A stretch of DNA of 64,000 nucleotides, taken from NCBI GenBank assembly GCA_000733415.1, contig KL662192.1, forward strand, positions 1,109,235 to 1,173,234, read 5' to 3'. This document shows positions 16,740-26,298 of the stretch, in pieces; the stretch's first letter is position 1, and each line of letters opens with the position of its first letter. The notes beneath the pieces are model-generated. The model was not told where the DNA came from, made no database searches, and was given only the letters and a program-made list of their open reading frames with translations. Position numbers and translations under genes: made by a program. The stretch is from [Leptolyngbya] sp. JSC-1. Lineage in GTDB: Bacteria > Cyanobacteriota > Cyanobacteriia > Elainellales > Elainellaceae.

Positions 16740-17369
16740 CTAGCGATTCCGGGCCGGTTCACAATCGCAAACTAAACCCTCTAGCACCGTTTGCACCGCA
16801 GCTACAATCGGTTCAACCCGATTCACAATGCCTTGCACATCCCTAGCAAAGCTGAGCAGCGATCGGCCATCAACATACAGTTCCTGAGTTGGGTAGTTTT
16901 GCAGAAACTCCAGCAGCGAAAGCTGATTATCATCGCTGAGCGACAAAACCAGCGCCGAGCGGAGCGCCTGCACATTGGCCTGCCGTGATTTGGTATGCAG
17001 CGTATTCCCAACCTGATCCAGCACAAATTCACCCGGCAGCGAGTTGCCAACCCGATCCACCAATCGCAGGCTCACCCCTACCTCTTGAGTTAACACCTGC
17101 TGCAAGGTTTCAACCTCTAAATTAGCGACATTCAAATACCAGCGAATCTGCCGAGTGGTTTGGCCGGTCTCCGCCAGTGCTTGCAGATCAGCAACGGGAA
17201 TTGAGCGTCCTAGGGGACCGAAGGTAAACACAACCCGCTCCGCCGCCCGCACCGGAGTGGCCGCGAATAGGGCCGCCGCTCCCATACCAATTAAGCTGCC
17301 AAAACCGAGAACTCTGCATCCGACTGGGCCAAACCGAGGCAAACAATCAACGAGCGAAACAATCTTCAT
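16740..17369 (-). CDS. DUF1400 family secreted protein
   Basis: A 209-residue protein with an N-terminal signal segment (about 18-43, ending VRAAE) and a domain matching the cyanobacterial DUF1400 family: VVFTFGPLGRSIPVADLQALAETG, the LRSALVLSLSDDNQLSLLEFLQNYP block, and a C-terminal CDCEP. DUF1400 was named from an alpha/beta-hydrolase-linked domain of unknown role. No hydrolase domain is attached here. It is a divergent paralogue of the next gene upstream; both end near a CDCE motif. Confidence 0.75.
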   Translation of the reverse strand: MKIVSLVDCLPRFGPVGCRVLGFGSLIGMGAAALFAATPVRAAERVVFTFGPLGRSIPVADLQALAETGQTTRQIRWYLNVANLEVETLQQVLTQEVGVSLRLVDRVGNSLPGEFVLDQVGNTLHTKSRQANVQALRSALVLSLSDDNQLSLLEFLQNYPTQELYVDGRSLLSFARDVQGIVNRVEPIVAAVQTVLEGLVCDCEPARNR

Positions 17370-17455
17370 AGGAAATTTCTAGGTGAGTTGAATGCACAAA
17401 TCAACCAGTTAATCTGAGGGAGTCCAGATAGCAGCGCGCTACACCCATCTACCCG

Positions 17456-18214
17456 TCAGGGAGTTTGGGTAGCGGTGTGCTGATCGAGACAGTTGACGGT
17501 TGTATTAGACGTCAGTTGGGTTTGTGGCGAGTCAGGCGTCGATATAGATGTTGATGCAGCCGTAGACGTCGATGAAGATGTTGATGCAGTCGTAGGTGCT
17601 TCACAATCGCAGACAATTCTTTGTAAATAGTCTTTAGCGACCTCAAGGGCTGGCAAAATCCGCTCTACAAAGGCGCTGACATCGTTGTAGGTCGTGACCA
17701 ATCCGGTGATATTGAGCGTCACATCTGGAATCGGATAGTTTTCCAATACTTCTAGCACCGAAATTTGCCGATCCTGGATCGAGGTTCGCACCGCTGTCCG
17801 CAGGTCGGCTAGATCCGAAGATCCCTGAATCAACCGCTGGAGTTGCAGCAGCACAAAGCGACCCACCGAGCTGTCAAGAAACTCTGCCTCTATTGTCTCT
17901 AGGGTTCCTGGAAGCTGGATCGGTGTCGCGAGTGCCCGTTGGATGAGTGTAGGGTCCTGACGATTCAAGTCTAAAAATTCTCTCGCCTGCTGCGGCAATG
18001 CGCCTGAGTTGACGAATTGCCTGATTTCATCGAGTGTGATGGTGGTCTCAGAGGGCACGTTCGGGTCCGAGCCGTAATACCGCAGGGTAATTGTCTCTAC
18101 AGCCGAGGCGCTGGCAGTGGAAAGTAAAATACTAGCTGCACTCAAGCCGATGATTTTGGTAACAGCTTTGGTAACGGAGCTAGTAATTGATGCAGTAATT
18201 ACTTTAGTGATCAT
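17456..18214 (-). CDS. DUF1400 family secreted protein
   Basis: A 252-residue protein with signal peptide (about 20-39, AASILLSTASASA) and a DUF1400 domain: ETITLRYYGSDPNVPSETTITLDEI, the LRTAVRTSIQDRQISVLEVLENYP block and IVCDCEAP. A Ser/Thr-rich repetitive tail after residue 215 (STSSSTSTAASTSIS) looks like a surface linker. It lies 86 bases upstream of its paralogue on the same strand and could be co-transcribed with it. Function is unknown. Confidence 0.75.
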   Translation of the reverse strand: MITKVITASITSSVTKAVTKIIGLSAASILLSTASASAVETITLRYYGSDPNVPSETTITLDEIRQFVNSGALPQQAREFLDLNRQDPTLIQRALATPIQLPGTLETIEAEFLDSSVGRFVLLQLQRLIQGSSDLADLRTAVRTSIQDRQISVLEVLENYPIPDVTLNITGLVTTYNDVSAFVERILPALEVAKDYLQRIVCDCEAPTTASTSSSTSTAASTSISTPDSPQTQLTSNTTVNCLDQHTATQTP

Positions 18215-18425
18215 TTTAATTACTTCGTTGATGTTACAATCCTAAATAATTCCAGAAAGACCGGAAGCGCTATTTTGAAAAAGCGATATCAGACTATGAA
18301 TACGTCGAACCAATCGTAGTACTGAAACATTATCGCCTTACATTGGTGTTGTCAAGGTTAAGATAACTACAAACGGATAGAAAACGTAGTTTTAAACCTT
18401 GTGGATAGAAACGCCGCTCTCCTAC

Positions 18426-18551
18426 TCAGCGTGTTTGAGCAATTGTTGATTCAACTGAGGGTGCAACCGCTGTAATGCGACCGCCTTCAATCCCGACATC
18501 CCAAAGTTCGGTTGTTCCCAGCAGACAAGCGCAGGTAATTTTCAGATCCAT
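18426..18551 (-). pseudogene. N-terminal fragment of an amidohydrolase-like gene
   Basis: A 41-codon frame reads MDLKITCACLLGTTELWDVG and then IEGGRITAVAP before a TGA. This is the typical first beta-strand part of cytosine-deaminase or amidohydrolase family enzymes, which are normally over 400 residues. The metal-binding HxH region and everything after are missing, so this is a leftover fragment. It lies in a 492-base gap (18215-18706) with no intact gene. Confidence 0.5.
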
Positions 18552-18605
18552 GAGACTAGTTGCAGCAATTCATCCTAAGGGGAGCAGTAAATGATGAATA
18601 GTGTT

Positions 18606-18667
18606 TTGGTGAGGGGTAGGGGTGAGGGATGTGGGGTGTGGGGTGTGGGGTGTGGGGTGTGGGTGTT
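18606..18667 (+). repeat. GTGTGGGG tandem repeat tract
   Basis: Five or more copies of GTGTGGGG follow two GGGGTGAG-like units. It lies just after the 3' end of the porin gene on the other strand. It is a variant of the tract at 12464-12565. Confidence 0.8.
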
Positions 18668-18706
18668 GACTATAAAGCGCTCGGGTTAGTAGTTTGCGTT
18701 CAGCCC

Positions 18707-20839
18707 CTAAAACAAAAACGTTGTCCTCAGAGTAGCAATCACTGCATCGGGATTTTCGTTGTCCTGATTAGGAGCTGTTAGCCAGATTACGCCCGGTGTA
18801 ATAAAAATATTGTCTGTGACGCGATGACGATAAAACGCCTCAACATGCAGCGGGACATCTACATCAAAATCTTGTGGATCGCCGCCCATGCGAGTCAAAT
18901 AGGGTTCTGCGCCCACAACCAAGCCCAGCAAATTGCCTCGACGGAATAAATCGGGAAATGCAAACGTTAACGCATAGGTGAGAATATTGCCATCGCCTTT
19001 GCCAATCAGACGGGGATAGAAGGTGCTAAACCAACCGCTGATCGAAAAGCGCGAGCTGGGCTGCCAGTTAAACTGTGCCCCATAGCCGTTGGTGATCACG
19101 GGTGATGCTTCAATTGCCGCAACTTGTTCACCCGCGATGCGACTGCTCAGAAGATCCTGTCCGGCGAGAGAGTTAGCAACAGCAGTCCCTGTGACGGCCA
19201 GGCCATTGTAGTTGAAGCCAAAGCGACCCGAAGGAGAATACTCGTTGATGTAAACTCCAGCAATCGAAAAATTGTCTGTAATGTTCCAGGTGAGCTGACC
19301 GAGAAAACCATAACCGCCGTTGAATAGACCTCTTCCCGGTGAGGGATCGCCAACGACTAAGCCATCAGCTAAGTAGCCCGCCGTGAGTTCGAGCGCATCG
19401 CTAAACGGCGTGACGTTTAGAATCAAGCCAGTACCGCCGCCTGCGAGCGCGTAAATTGGGTTATACTCGCCGAACACACTGATCGCGCCAGTACCGCTCT
19501 CCAAATCGCTCAAGTAGGGATTTAGGGTTGGAGCATAAAGTTGAAAGGGGGCTAGGGCATGGGCAAAGACAACATTGGCTCGCCGACTAATCGGAAAACT
19601 GTAGGCTAAGGATAGAGCCTGGAGTGTGTCCCCAGTTTGGCCCGCAAATTGCGAGGATAGTGTGCCCTCTGCTGTGGAGGCTTTCACTGTGCGTTCCACA
19701 CTGCCAACTGTTCCTTCCAGCTCGGTTCCAGGCAGGTCAAACACACCCGTATAGGGCGGATCGGCGTTCAAGCTGCCTAGGGGAGCATTCCCAGCATAGA
19801 GGCTGAGCAGCAGCACATCATTTCCAGTGAAACTGGTGACTAAGTTCAAGTTTTCTCGATGCTGAAACACAGTTTGGTTACGGTCGCCTTCGCCAAAGAC
19901 ATCAGCCACGGCAAAAATTGCGTTCCCCCGCAGCACGGTGGTTGTAGAAAACTGATTGGCTTCCAGCTCGGCTACTCGCGCTTCTAGTCCGTCAACCCGG
20001 CCCCGTAAAACAGCCAGTTCCGTCTGGAACTCGTCGGCCAGCCGTTGCCGCACTGCTAAATCCTCCTCAGTGACTAGATCGGCAGTACTAGCTTCGATTA
20101 GCTCACTGATGCGATCGAGACAGGCATTGAGACCAGCAGCAAACTCGTAGCGGCTCAAGGCCCGTTGCCCTCTAAAGGTGCCATCAGGATATCCGACAAT
20201 ACAGCCGTAGCGTTCTACTAAGGATTGCAGTGCTTGATAGGCCCAGTCACTAGGCTGTACATCGGCCAGCTCACTCACCGAAGTTATCTGCGCCATTGAG
20301 CTGGTTCTGGCTCCATTGCCAGGAATACTGAGCGCAGCGGCCCCCGGTGTGGCAGTGGGTGTGGCAGTGGGTGCGGTTGATGGCAAGTCGGGTAGGGGCG
20401 TCTCAGGTAAGGTGAGGTCTGGAGCGATTGGTAAGGCACTGTCAGCAGCGGTTACAGGTTCCTCGGCTGTAGGCTCCTCTGACTCCTGGGCCTGATCGTG
20501 CTCGGTCTCATCCCGACCTGTCTCATCTATGGTTTGGTGCGAATCAATTGGTGCAGTCGCAGACGAGCGCTCTTGATTTGTATGTTCTTGATTTGTATGT
20601 TCTGAATCGGACCTTGAACCTAGAGTGGCGGCTGCCTCCGCCTGGGAATTTGGCTCCTCCCCTAGCAGATCCTCCCCCAGCGGATCGCTCAATTCATGTG
20701 CAGGCAGGTCCGTTTCTGGCGATTCAGGGGTTGCCGCATCTATCGCAATGGCTGGCGCTGTTACTCCAACCGATACGCCCCAGACCACCGAGCTGATCAG
20801 GGCTAGCTGACTCCATAATTGATTGCCCACTTTGGCCAC
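18707..20839 (-). CDS. SLH-domain carbohydrate/iron-uptake type porin
   Basis: A 710-residue outer-membrane porin of the cyanobacterial SomA/OprB class. After a signal peptide (about 1-33) comes an acidic, Pro/Glu-rich linker to about 180. An SLH domain (about 188-250; DVQPSDWAYQALQSLVERYG, GYPDGTFRG, LSRYEFAAGLN) binds peptidoglycan-linked polymer. A coiled coil (VDGLEARVAELEANQF) and a beta-barrel ending in an aromatic C-terminus (RTTFLF) follow. Such proteins are often annotated as iron uptake porins and let small solutes or inorganic ions pass. The acidic linker is longer than usual. It is monocistronic. Confidence 0.85.
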   Translation of the reverse strand: MAKVGNQLWSQLALISSVVWGVSVGVTAPAIAIDAATPESPETDLPAHELSDPLGEDLLGEEPNSQAEAAATLGSRSDSEHTNQEHTNQERSSATAPIDSHQTIDETGRDETEHDQAQESEEPTAEEPVTAADSALPIAPDLTLPETPLPDLPSTAPTATPTATPGAAALSIPGNGARTSSMAQITSVSELADVQPSDWAYQALQSLVERYGCIVGYPDGTFRGQRALSRYEFAAGLNACLDRISELIEASTADLVTEEDLAVRQRLADEFQTELAVLRGRVDGLEARVAELEANQFSTTTVLRGNAIFAVADVFGEGDRNQTVFQHRENLNLVTSFTGNDVLLLSLYAGNAPLGSLNADPPYTGVFDLPGTELEGTVGSVERTVKASTAEGTLSSQFAGQTGDTLQALSLAYSFPISRRANVVFAHALAPFQLYAPTLNPYLSDLESGTGAISVFGEYNPIYALAGGGTGLILNVTPFSDALELTAGYLADGLVVGDPSPGRGLFNGGYGFLGQLTWNITDNFSIAGVYINEYSPSGRFGFNYNGLAVTGTAVANSLAGQDLLSSRIAGEQVAAIEASPVITNGYGAQFNWQPSSRFSISGWFSTFYPRLIGKGDGNILTYALTFAFPDLFRRGNLLGLVVGAEPYLTRMGGDPQDFDVDVPLHVEAFYRHRVTDNIFITPGVIWLTAPNQDNENPDAVIATLRTTFLF

Positions 20840-21501
20840 TCCACACCATTCAAAAGGTCAACACCACTGGCAAGGATCCTACTAAACCAATGGGATTCTT
20901 ACAAGCTCAATCAAGGCTCAACACCACAACCCACCACAGCAGGGCTACGATGAGAAAATCATGCCTATAAGAAATCGAGTGTGAGGAAGCCAACGTTTTC
21001 ACTTTACACCAAATTGCGGGTTTGCAAGCACCCTATTGGCAACATTGCTGCAATAAAATTTGAGCCTGTGGCAGAATAGGCTGTTCAGGGGATGAACCCG
21101 AAATGCAAATCATTTTTCTGGCCTCGGTGTTGAACTTTGCCCACTACAGCGAGTAAGATTTGATGTTGCTATATTGATTAAAATCCCTTTATTGTTCTCT
21201 TAAATTACTCAGTTTCATTCTAATTGCTTTTTACATATTCCTGATCGTGTCATACTTCAGAGCATTACAGCAAGAGCGAATTTACTAACCAGAGCGCTTT
21301 GCAGTAAACACCTCTATCCGCTCCCCGTTCGGCTGAGGTTCACGACGTTTGGCGAAGCCCACTCACCGAGACACTGTTCACCACCGCTCTCGTTAATAGG
21401 ATGCGATCAACGCTCAAGTCCTCCCAACCTTACTTGAGGCAGATCGGCCAGGCCAGACAAAATCAAGTAGAATAATTGTACTGTTTCTCGCCTGAACTGC
21501 T
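20840..21501. other. intergenic region, no gene seen
   Basis: The 662 bases between the porin and Uma2 genes hold no convincing frame. The left part should contain the porin promoter. An AT-rich stretch lies at about 21160-21240. At 21330-21365 is a diverged remnant (GTTCGGCTGAGGTTCACGAC) of the dispersed repeat found in rfpA. Confidence 0.5.
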
Positions 21502-22326
21502 ATGTCCATTGCTAATCAGGAAATTGCTAATCAGGAAATTACTAATCAGGAAATTGCGCATCCAGAAACGCCTCCCCTTGCCGATGCAGCACGGAGCGGA
21601 GCAGAAACCCCTGTCTTCCCGCCTAGCGATTTCTATAGCGACGAACCACCCTTGGAAACCTACTTGCACCTACGCCAACTGCTTCTGCTGCTTGCCTGTC
21701 TCGAATGGTACTGGCGCGACCGCAATGACTTCTTTGCGGCTGGTAATCTCACCGTTTACTACAGCCCTCATCAGCGTAAGTCAGAGGATTTCAGAGGCCC
21801 CGACTTCTTTGTCGCACTCAACACTGAACGCAAGCTACGCAAAAGCTGGGTGGTCTGGGAAGAAAACGGCAAATATCCCAACGTGATCATTGAGTTACTG
21901 TCTGACTCAACCGCCAAAACAGATCGGGGATTGAAAAAGCAGATCTATCAGGACACGTTTCGGACACCCGATTACTTCTGGTTTGACCCCGACAGCTTAG
22001 AGTTTGAAGGGTTTCATCTAATGGATGGACAATATGAACCAATTCAGCCGAATTCACAGGGGTGGCGCTGGAGCCAGCAGCTTCAGCTATTTCTAGGCAT
22101 TCAGGATCAGCAATTACGCTTTTTTACTCCAGAAGGACAGTTGGTATTGACCCCAGAAGAATCAGCCCGCGCAGAGCAGCAAAGAGCCGATCTCGCTGAA
22201 GAACAAGTTACGCAGGCGCAACAACAAATCGCTCAGGCGCAACAGCAAATCACTGAAGCAGAAGCTCGCAACCAGAAGCTAGCTGCCAAGCTACGCGAAT
22301 TGAACATCGACCCAGATGCGCTCTGA
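21502..22326 (+). CDS. Uma2 (DUF820) family endonuclease-like protein
   Basis: A 274-residue member of the Uma2 family, which has a PD-(D/E)XK nuclease-type fold and is highly amplified in cyanobacteria; its biological role is not settled. Visible family features are RGPDFFVAL, VIELLSDSTAKTDRGLKKQIYQD and PDYFWFDPDSLEFEGFHL. The N-terminus has three exact copies of a 15-base unit (21511-21555, repeating Asn-Gln-Glu-Ile) that may vary in number. The C-terminus (about 215-265) is a Gln/Ala-rich coiled coil (QAQQQIAQAQQQI). It is a lone gene. Confidence 0.85.
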   Translation: MSIANQEIANQEITNQEIAHPETPPLADAARSGAETPVFPPSDFYSDEPPLETYLHLRQLLLLLACLEWYWRDRNDFFAAGNLTVYYSPHQRKSEDFRGPDFFVALNTERKLRKSWVVWEENGKYPNVIIELLSDSTAKTDRGLKKQIYQDTFRTPDYFWFDPDSLEFEGFHLMDGQYEPIQPNSQGWRWSQQLQLFLGIQDQQLRFFTPEGQLVLTPEESARAEQQRADLAEEQVTQAQQQIAQAQQQITEAEARNQKLAAKLRELNIDPDAL

Positions 22327-22383
22327 ATTGTTGTGGAGAAACAAGCAATAGAATTCCTCCGATTATGGCTTATGAACTGTGAA

Positions 22384-23826
22384 TCAATAAAAAATCTGTT
22401 TGAGAGCGGGAATGCGCGATAGAACAAAATAGTCTAGTGATAGAACAATAACCAGAGAAATGCCGACTAACGGGAATGCAAATCCTAATACGGCCACGAT
22501 GATTAGAGGAACTCGCCAATTTTGGCTATAGGGCGGCATGGCTGGAGCACCAAGCAACCCTGATTCCCTAGGCCGGCGCTGCCACCACATCACGGCTCCA
22601 GTGATCGAAAGCAGCATGACAATCAAAGCCGCCACCAGCATCAGTAATTGATTGGCAATGCCAAAGTACTTGCCCATGTGAATCGCAGTTCCCATCTCTA
22701 CGGCTTTAGGAACCAGTCCATAATCGCTCCAGCGTACATCTGCCAATACTTCACCACTGTACTGGTCAATGTGCATCGTTACTTCTTGCCTCGGATCGTT
22801 GGGGAACGCAGAAACTGTGTATACACCTGTTTTTCCCTCTGGCAGGGTGACGCTAAAACCAGGAGGTGCACCTTTGGCCTGGGCGAGGGCGATCACAAAA
22901 TCGAGGTTGACCCGAGGTGCAGACGCCGCTCCGTTGGTTGCAGCCGAACTGCCGTGACCATGGCCGGCGTGATTTGCTCCAGACAGATGCGATTGCGGCA
23001 TAGGCAATTGTTCCACGGCCCAGGGTACAACCTGACCCCGCTGATTGAGGGAGCCAGTCAAGACAGTAGATTCAGGAATCTCATCCCACATCTGAGCTGG
23101 AAATCTCCCCCACACCTGAGCAAAGGTATCTCCCCAAAAGCCAGTCCAGGGCAAGCCAGTGAGGATCAGAAATCCGATCAGGAGCAGACCATAGAAACCG
23201 GGTACCGCATGTAAATCGCGCCAGAATATACGTTGGTTGGAACTCCATAGACGCGGAATCAGCGTTCCTAGCACGGCAAATCGATGGCGCGGCCACCACA
23301 GATACAGCCCCGTAATTAACAGCACCAGACCCCAACAGGCAGCTAACTCCACGAGATAATCACCCGTCTGACCAATCAGTAAGTCACCGTGAATTTTGCG
23401 AGCAATCGCCTGCAGGTTATGGTCTTCATCGCGCTGGCCCAACACTTGACCTGTGTAGGGATCGACAAACACCATGAGATTGCGCTCGTCTGCGGTAGTC
23501 AACAGCACTTCTGTACTGCGATCTAGCGCAATATTCGGTGTAATTTGAGTGACAGTTGCAGTGGGAAAGGCCGCCTGGGCACGTTCGACCTGCTCTGTAA
23601 ACGCGAGGGCTGTGCCGTTAGGCTGTACAACCATCAGATTGTGATACATCATGGTGTCTAATTGAGGCTTGAACAGATAAACAATCCCTGTTGCGGCCAG
23701 AATTACCATGAAGGGGATGACGAACAACCCAGCATAGAAATGCCAACGCCAAACGGTACGATAAAAGCGATTGCCTGGAGATTCGGTTGCTGATGTTGCT
23801 TTAGGAGCGGTTGGAGATTTACCCAT
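22384..23826 (-). CDS. PepSY-associated membrane protein
   Basis: A 480-residue membrane protein of the PepSY_TM family (COG3182), often found with iron or siderophore transport and thought to act as a membrane reductase or regulator. Helices are seen near residues 22-45 (HFYAGLFVIPFMVILAATGIVYLF), 170-190, 230-250, 395-420 and 440-470. PepSY-like periplasmic segments (FVDPYTGQVLG, IDQYSGEVLADV) and a His-rich linker HLSGANHAGHGHG lie between. ATG 23826 (MGKSPTAPK) is chosen because the 32 codons upstream have no family match. A metal link with the nearby porin is only inference. Confidence 0.8.
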   Translation of the reverse strand: MGKSPTAPKATSATESPGNRFYRTVWRWHFYAGLFVIPFMVILAATGIVYLFKPQLDTMMYHNLMVVQPNGTALAFTEQVERAQAAFPTATVTQITPNIALDRSTEVLLTTADERNLMVFVDPYTGQVLGQRDEDHNLQAIARKIHGDLLIGQTGDYLVELAACWGLVLLITGLYLWWPRHRFAVLGTLIPRLWSSNQRIFWRDLHAVPGFYGLLLIGFLILTGLPWTGFWGDTFAQVWGRFPAQMWDEIPESTVLTGSLNQRGQVVPWAVEQLPMPQSHLSGANHAGHGHGSSAATNGAASAPRVNLDFVIALAQAKGAPPGFSVTLPEGKTGVYTVSAFPNDPRQEVTMHIDQYSGEVLADVRWSDYGLVPKAVEMGTAIHMGKYFGIANQLLMLVAALIVMLLSITGAVMWWQRRPRESGLLGAPAMPPYSQNWRVPLIIVAVLGFAFPLVGISLVIVLSLDYFVLSRIPALKQIFY

Positions 23827-24092
23827 ATGCGTGCTGTTAACAAGAGCTAGAAAACGAAAACTAGGAGCGGAAAAACTATCTCCTACAGCCCAAGCACTGT
23901 CAAAAGACAGAGCGTCAAACATTTACAAATCTTTGCTTGAAGTTGTCCAAGCGATGGCGTTGGGTTGCAGATGAGAGCTGCCAATGTAGTCCAGGTAACC
24001 ATGTTGCCGGATAATGGACCCACAGGCGGTTTTCTGTTGGGATGACAAACCCATGCCGTGGTGAAAATCAGGTCAAAATTCAGGACAACTCT

Positions 24093-25577
24093 ATGACGCA
24101 ATACATCCTCGCCTTTGATCAAGGTACAACCAGTTCTCGCGCCATTGTGTTTGACCGCCAAGGCAATGTGCTTTCCCTGGCCCAGAAGGAATTTCCGCAA
24201 ATCTTTCCCCAGTCGGGTTGGGTCGAGCATGATGCCGAAGAGATCTGGTCCTCGCAGATTGGGGTAGCGAACGAAGCCCTAGCCCGGCTTGGTATTTCAG
24301 CCCGCGACATTGCCGCCATTGGCATTACCAATCAGCGGGAAACCACCGTCGTCTGGGACCGCAGTACTGGGCACCCGATTCACAACGCTATTGTGTGGCA
24401 GGATCGGCGCACGGCTGAGTTGGCTGATCAGCTGAAAGCCGCCGGACAGGAAGCCCTGTTTCAACAGAAAACCGGCTTGGTGATCGATGCCTACTTTAGC
24501 GGCACCAAACTGAAATGGCTGCTGGACAACATCCCCAACGCTAGGGAAAAAGCCAATCGCGGTGAGCTAGCCTTTGGTACGATTGATAGCTGGCTGATCT
24601 GGAAACTGACCCAGGGCGAATTGCACATTACCGATGTCACCAACGCCAGCCGCACCCTGCTCTACAATATCCACACCGGCGACTGGGATGAGGAGTTGCT
24701 CAACCTGTTGAATATTCCCCGGCGTCTCCTACCAGAGGTTCGCAGCTCTTCCGAGGTCTATGGACATACCGCTCCGGGTCTATTAGGTGCGCAAGTCCCG
24801 ATTGCTGGCATCGCAGGAGACCAACAGGCAGCCACCTTTGGACAGGCTTGTCTGCAACCTGGCATGGCCAAAAATACCTATGGCACGGGCTGTTTTATGC
24901 TGCTCAATACCGGTGATCAGCCGATTGCTTCAGCCCACAAACTGCTAACCACGGTAGCCTGGGGCGTGAAGGGCCGCACCGATTATGCTCTGGAAGGTAG
25001 CGTGTTTATTGCCGGAGCTGTGGTGCAGTGGCTGCGGGATGGACTGGGTATCATCAAGCGGAGTGAAGAGGTGGAAGCGTTGGCCTATAGCGTCCCCGAT
25101 AATGGCGGCGTTTACTTTGTGCCCGCTTTTGTGGGACTAGGTGCCCCCTACTGGGATAGCTACGCTCGCGGTACGATTGTCGGACTCTCCCGTGGCTCTA
25201 CGGCGGCTCATATTGCCCGGGCTGCCCTCGAAAGCATTGCCTACCAAACCGCAGACGTACTCGACGCGATGCAGCAGGATGCCCAACTCCACCTCTCGGA
25301 ACTGCGGGTCGATGGCGGTGCCTCCCGCAATGATCTGCTGATGCAGTTTCAGGCCGATGTGCTAGGCATCCCTGTGGTGCGACCCAAAGTCACCGAAACG
25401 ACAGCCTTGGGAGCCGCCTATCTGGCCGGACTGGCTGTGGGCTACTGGGACAGTGAACAGGAAGTAGCCCAACTCTGGCAAATTGACCAACGCTTTGAAC
25501 CTGCTATTACTGCAGAGCAGCGGCAGTCTTTGCGAAATGGTTGGCAGCGGGCTGTTGCACAGGCGCGGCAGCGGTAG
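24093..25577 (+). CDS. glpK: glycerol kinase
   Basis: A 494-residue cytoplasmic kinase that makes sn-glycerol 3-phosphate from glycerol and ATP. The N-terminus YILAFDQGTTSSRAI is the FGGY phosphate-binding motif, GWVEHDAEEIW and NQRETTVVWDRSTG bind glycerol, GIAGDQQAA is the second sugar-kinase motif, and DGGASRNDLLMQFQAD followed by ETTALGAAYLAG is the C-terminal FGGY signature. ATG 24093 (MTQYILAFD) is chosen over the ATG at 24042 because it matches the family start. The gene is complete and stands alone. Confidence 0.95.
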   Translation: MTQYILAFDQGTTSSRAIVFDRQGNVLSLAQKEFPQIFPQSGWVEHDAEEIWSSQIGVANEALARLGISARDIAAIGITNQRETTVVWDRSTGHPIHNAIVWQDRRTAELADQLKAAGQEALFQQKTGLVIDAYFSGTKLKWLLDNIPNAREKANRGELAFGTIDSWLIWKLTQGELHITDVTNASRTLLYNIHTGDWDEELLNLLNIPRRLLPEVRSSSEVYGHTAPGLLGAQVPIAGIAGDQQAATFGQACLQPGMAKNTYGTGCFMLLNTGDQPIASAHKLLTTVAWGVKGRTDYALEGSVFIAGAVVQWLRDGLGIIKRSEEVEALAYSVPDNGGVYFVPAFVGLGAPYWDSYARGTIVGLSRGSTAAHIARAALESIAYQTADVLDAMQQDAQLHLSELRVDGGASRNDLLMQFQADVLGIPVVRPKVTETTALGAAYLAGLAVGYWDSEQEVAQLWQIDQRFEPAITAEQRQSLRNGWQRAVAQARQR

Positions 25578-26065
25578 GGGAGATGGGTGAGGGAGATGGC
25601 GGCTCGTGGCCTCGCCGAACGAGGAAGATGGGGTGGGGTTGCTGGCTATTGTGCTTTGCTTTGGTATCGCTTGCGGAGTGGAATGCACAAACTTGGATTT
25701 CGTTGAAGTCATTCAACCCAATTAGACGATCAATGGAGTGTGGGTATCTTGTCCACCGCAAGCGAGACGCTTGCACTACAAATTGTTCAAAAATTGTTCG
25801 AAAATCATTCAAAAATCATTCAAATAATCTAGATGGACCGACTTAATGCGGCGATTGTGTTAATTAAAGTGTTTCTATGCTGTTGCTTGCAATGTTCCGA
25901 ATTAGATTTCGCAATGGGTAATTGACCGTGTCTTAAGCCCCTCAATTGCCTCACGAAGCATCTTGTCGCTGTGTCAGCAAACGGGTGTCAGCAAACGGGT
26001 GTAACCAGGCCGGTGTAACCAGGCCGGTGCAACCAGACCGACAAACTGAAAGACTGTAAACCAAA
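25578..26065. repeat. intergenic region with dispersed repeat copy and small tandem repeats
   Basis: Bases about 25579-25635 carry a reverse-strand copy of the repeat in rfpA (core CGGCTCGTGGCCTCGCCGAA). Near 25752 is a hairpin with CCGCAAGCGAGACGCTTGC. ATTGTTCAAAAATTGTTCGA and ATCATTCAAAAATCATTCAA duplications lie at 25787-25822. At 25974-26041 a run of CAGCAAACGGGTGT twice, then TAACCAGGCCGGTG twice with a variant third copy, forms tandem repeats. No gene is seen. Confidence 0.6.
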
Positions 26066-26272
26066 ATGATTTTGCAATTGAATCGAAATCAAGCGGCATC
26101 TGCCCTGCCTTCGCTGAGTCGGTTACAGATGGGCATCTGCCCTGCTTTCTGGCTGCTCCTGGCTTTTGTGCTGGCTGCTGCTGCCTTCGGCATCCTAACT
26201 CTATTGCTCTTCCGAGACCAATCTGTTACTGTGCCAATTGAGGATTTACTCGGCAAACTCGCTAGAAACTGA
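26066..26272 (+). CDS. small hypothetical membrane protein
   Basis: A 68-codon frame with one clear membrane segment (about residues 28-49, WLLLAFVLAAAAFGILTLLLF) and charged ends. It lies 26 bases before the kefF-like gene on the same strand and could be its operon partner. I do not recognise the family, and the first codons overlap no clear ribosome site, so it may not be a real gene. Confidence 0.4.
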   Translation: MILQLNRNQAASALPSLSRLQMGICPAFWLLLAFVLAAAAFGILTLLLFRDQSVTVPIEDLLGKLARN

Positions 26273-26298
26273 GCTGTACACCACGTTGGGATGACTGG

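Noticed and set aside
11133..21398. A shared 16-base word ACCGCTCTCGTTAATA at 11133-11148 and 21383-21398
   Set aside because: One exact pair of 16 bases is expected about by chance in a window this size, and the flanks do not match.
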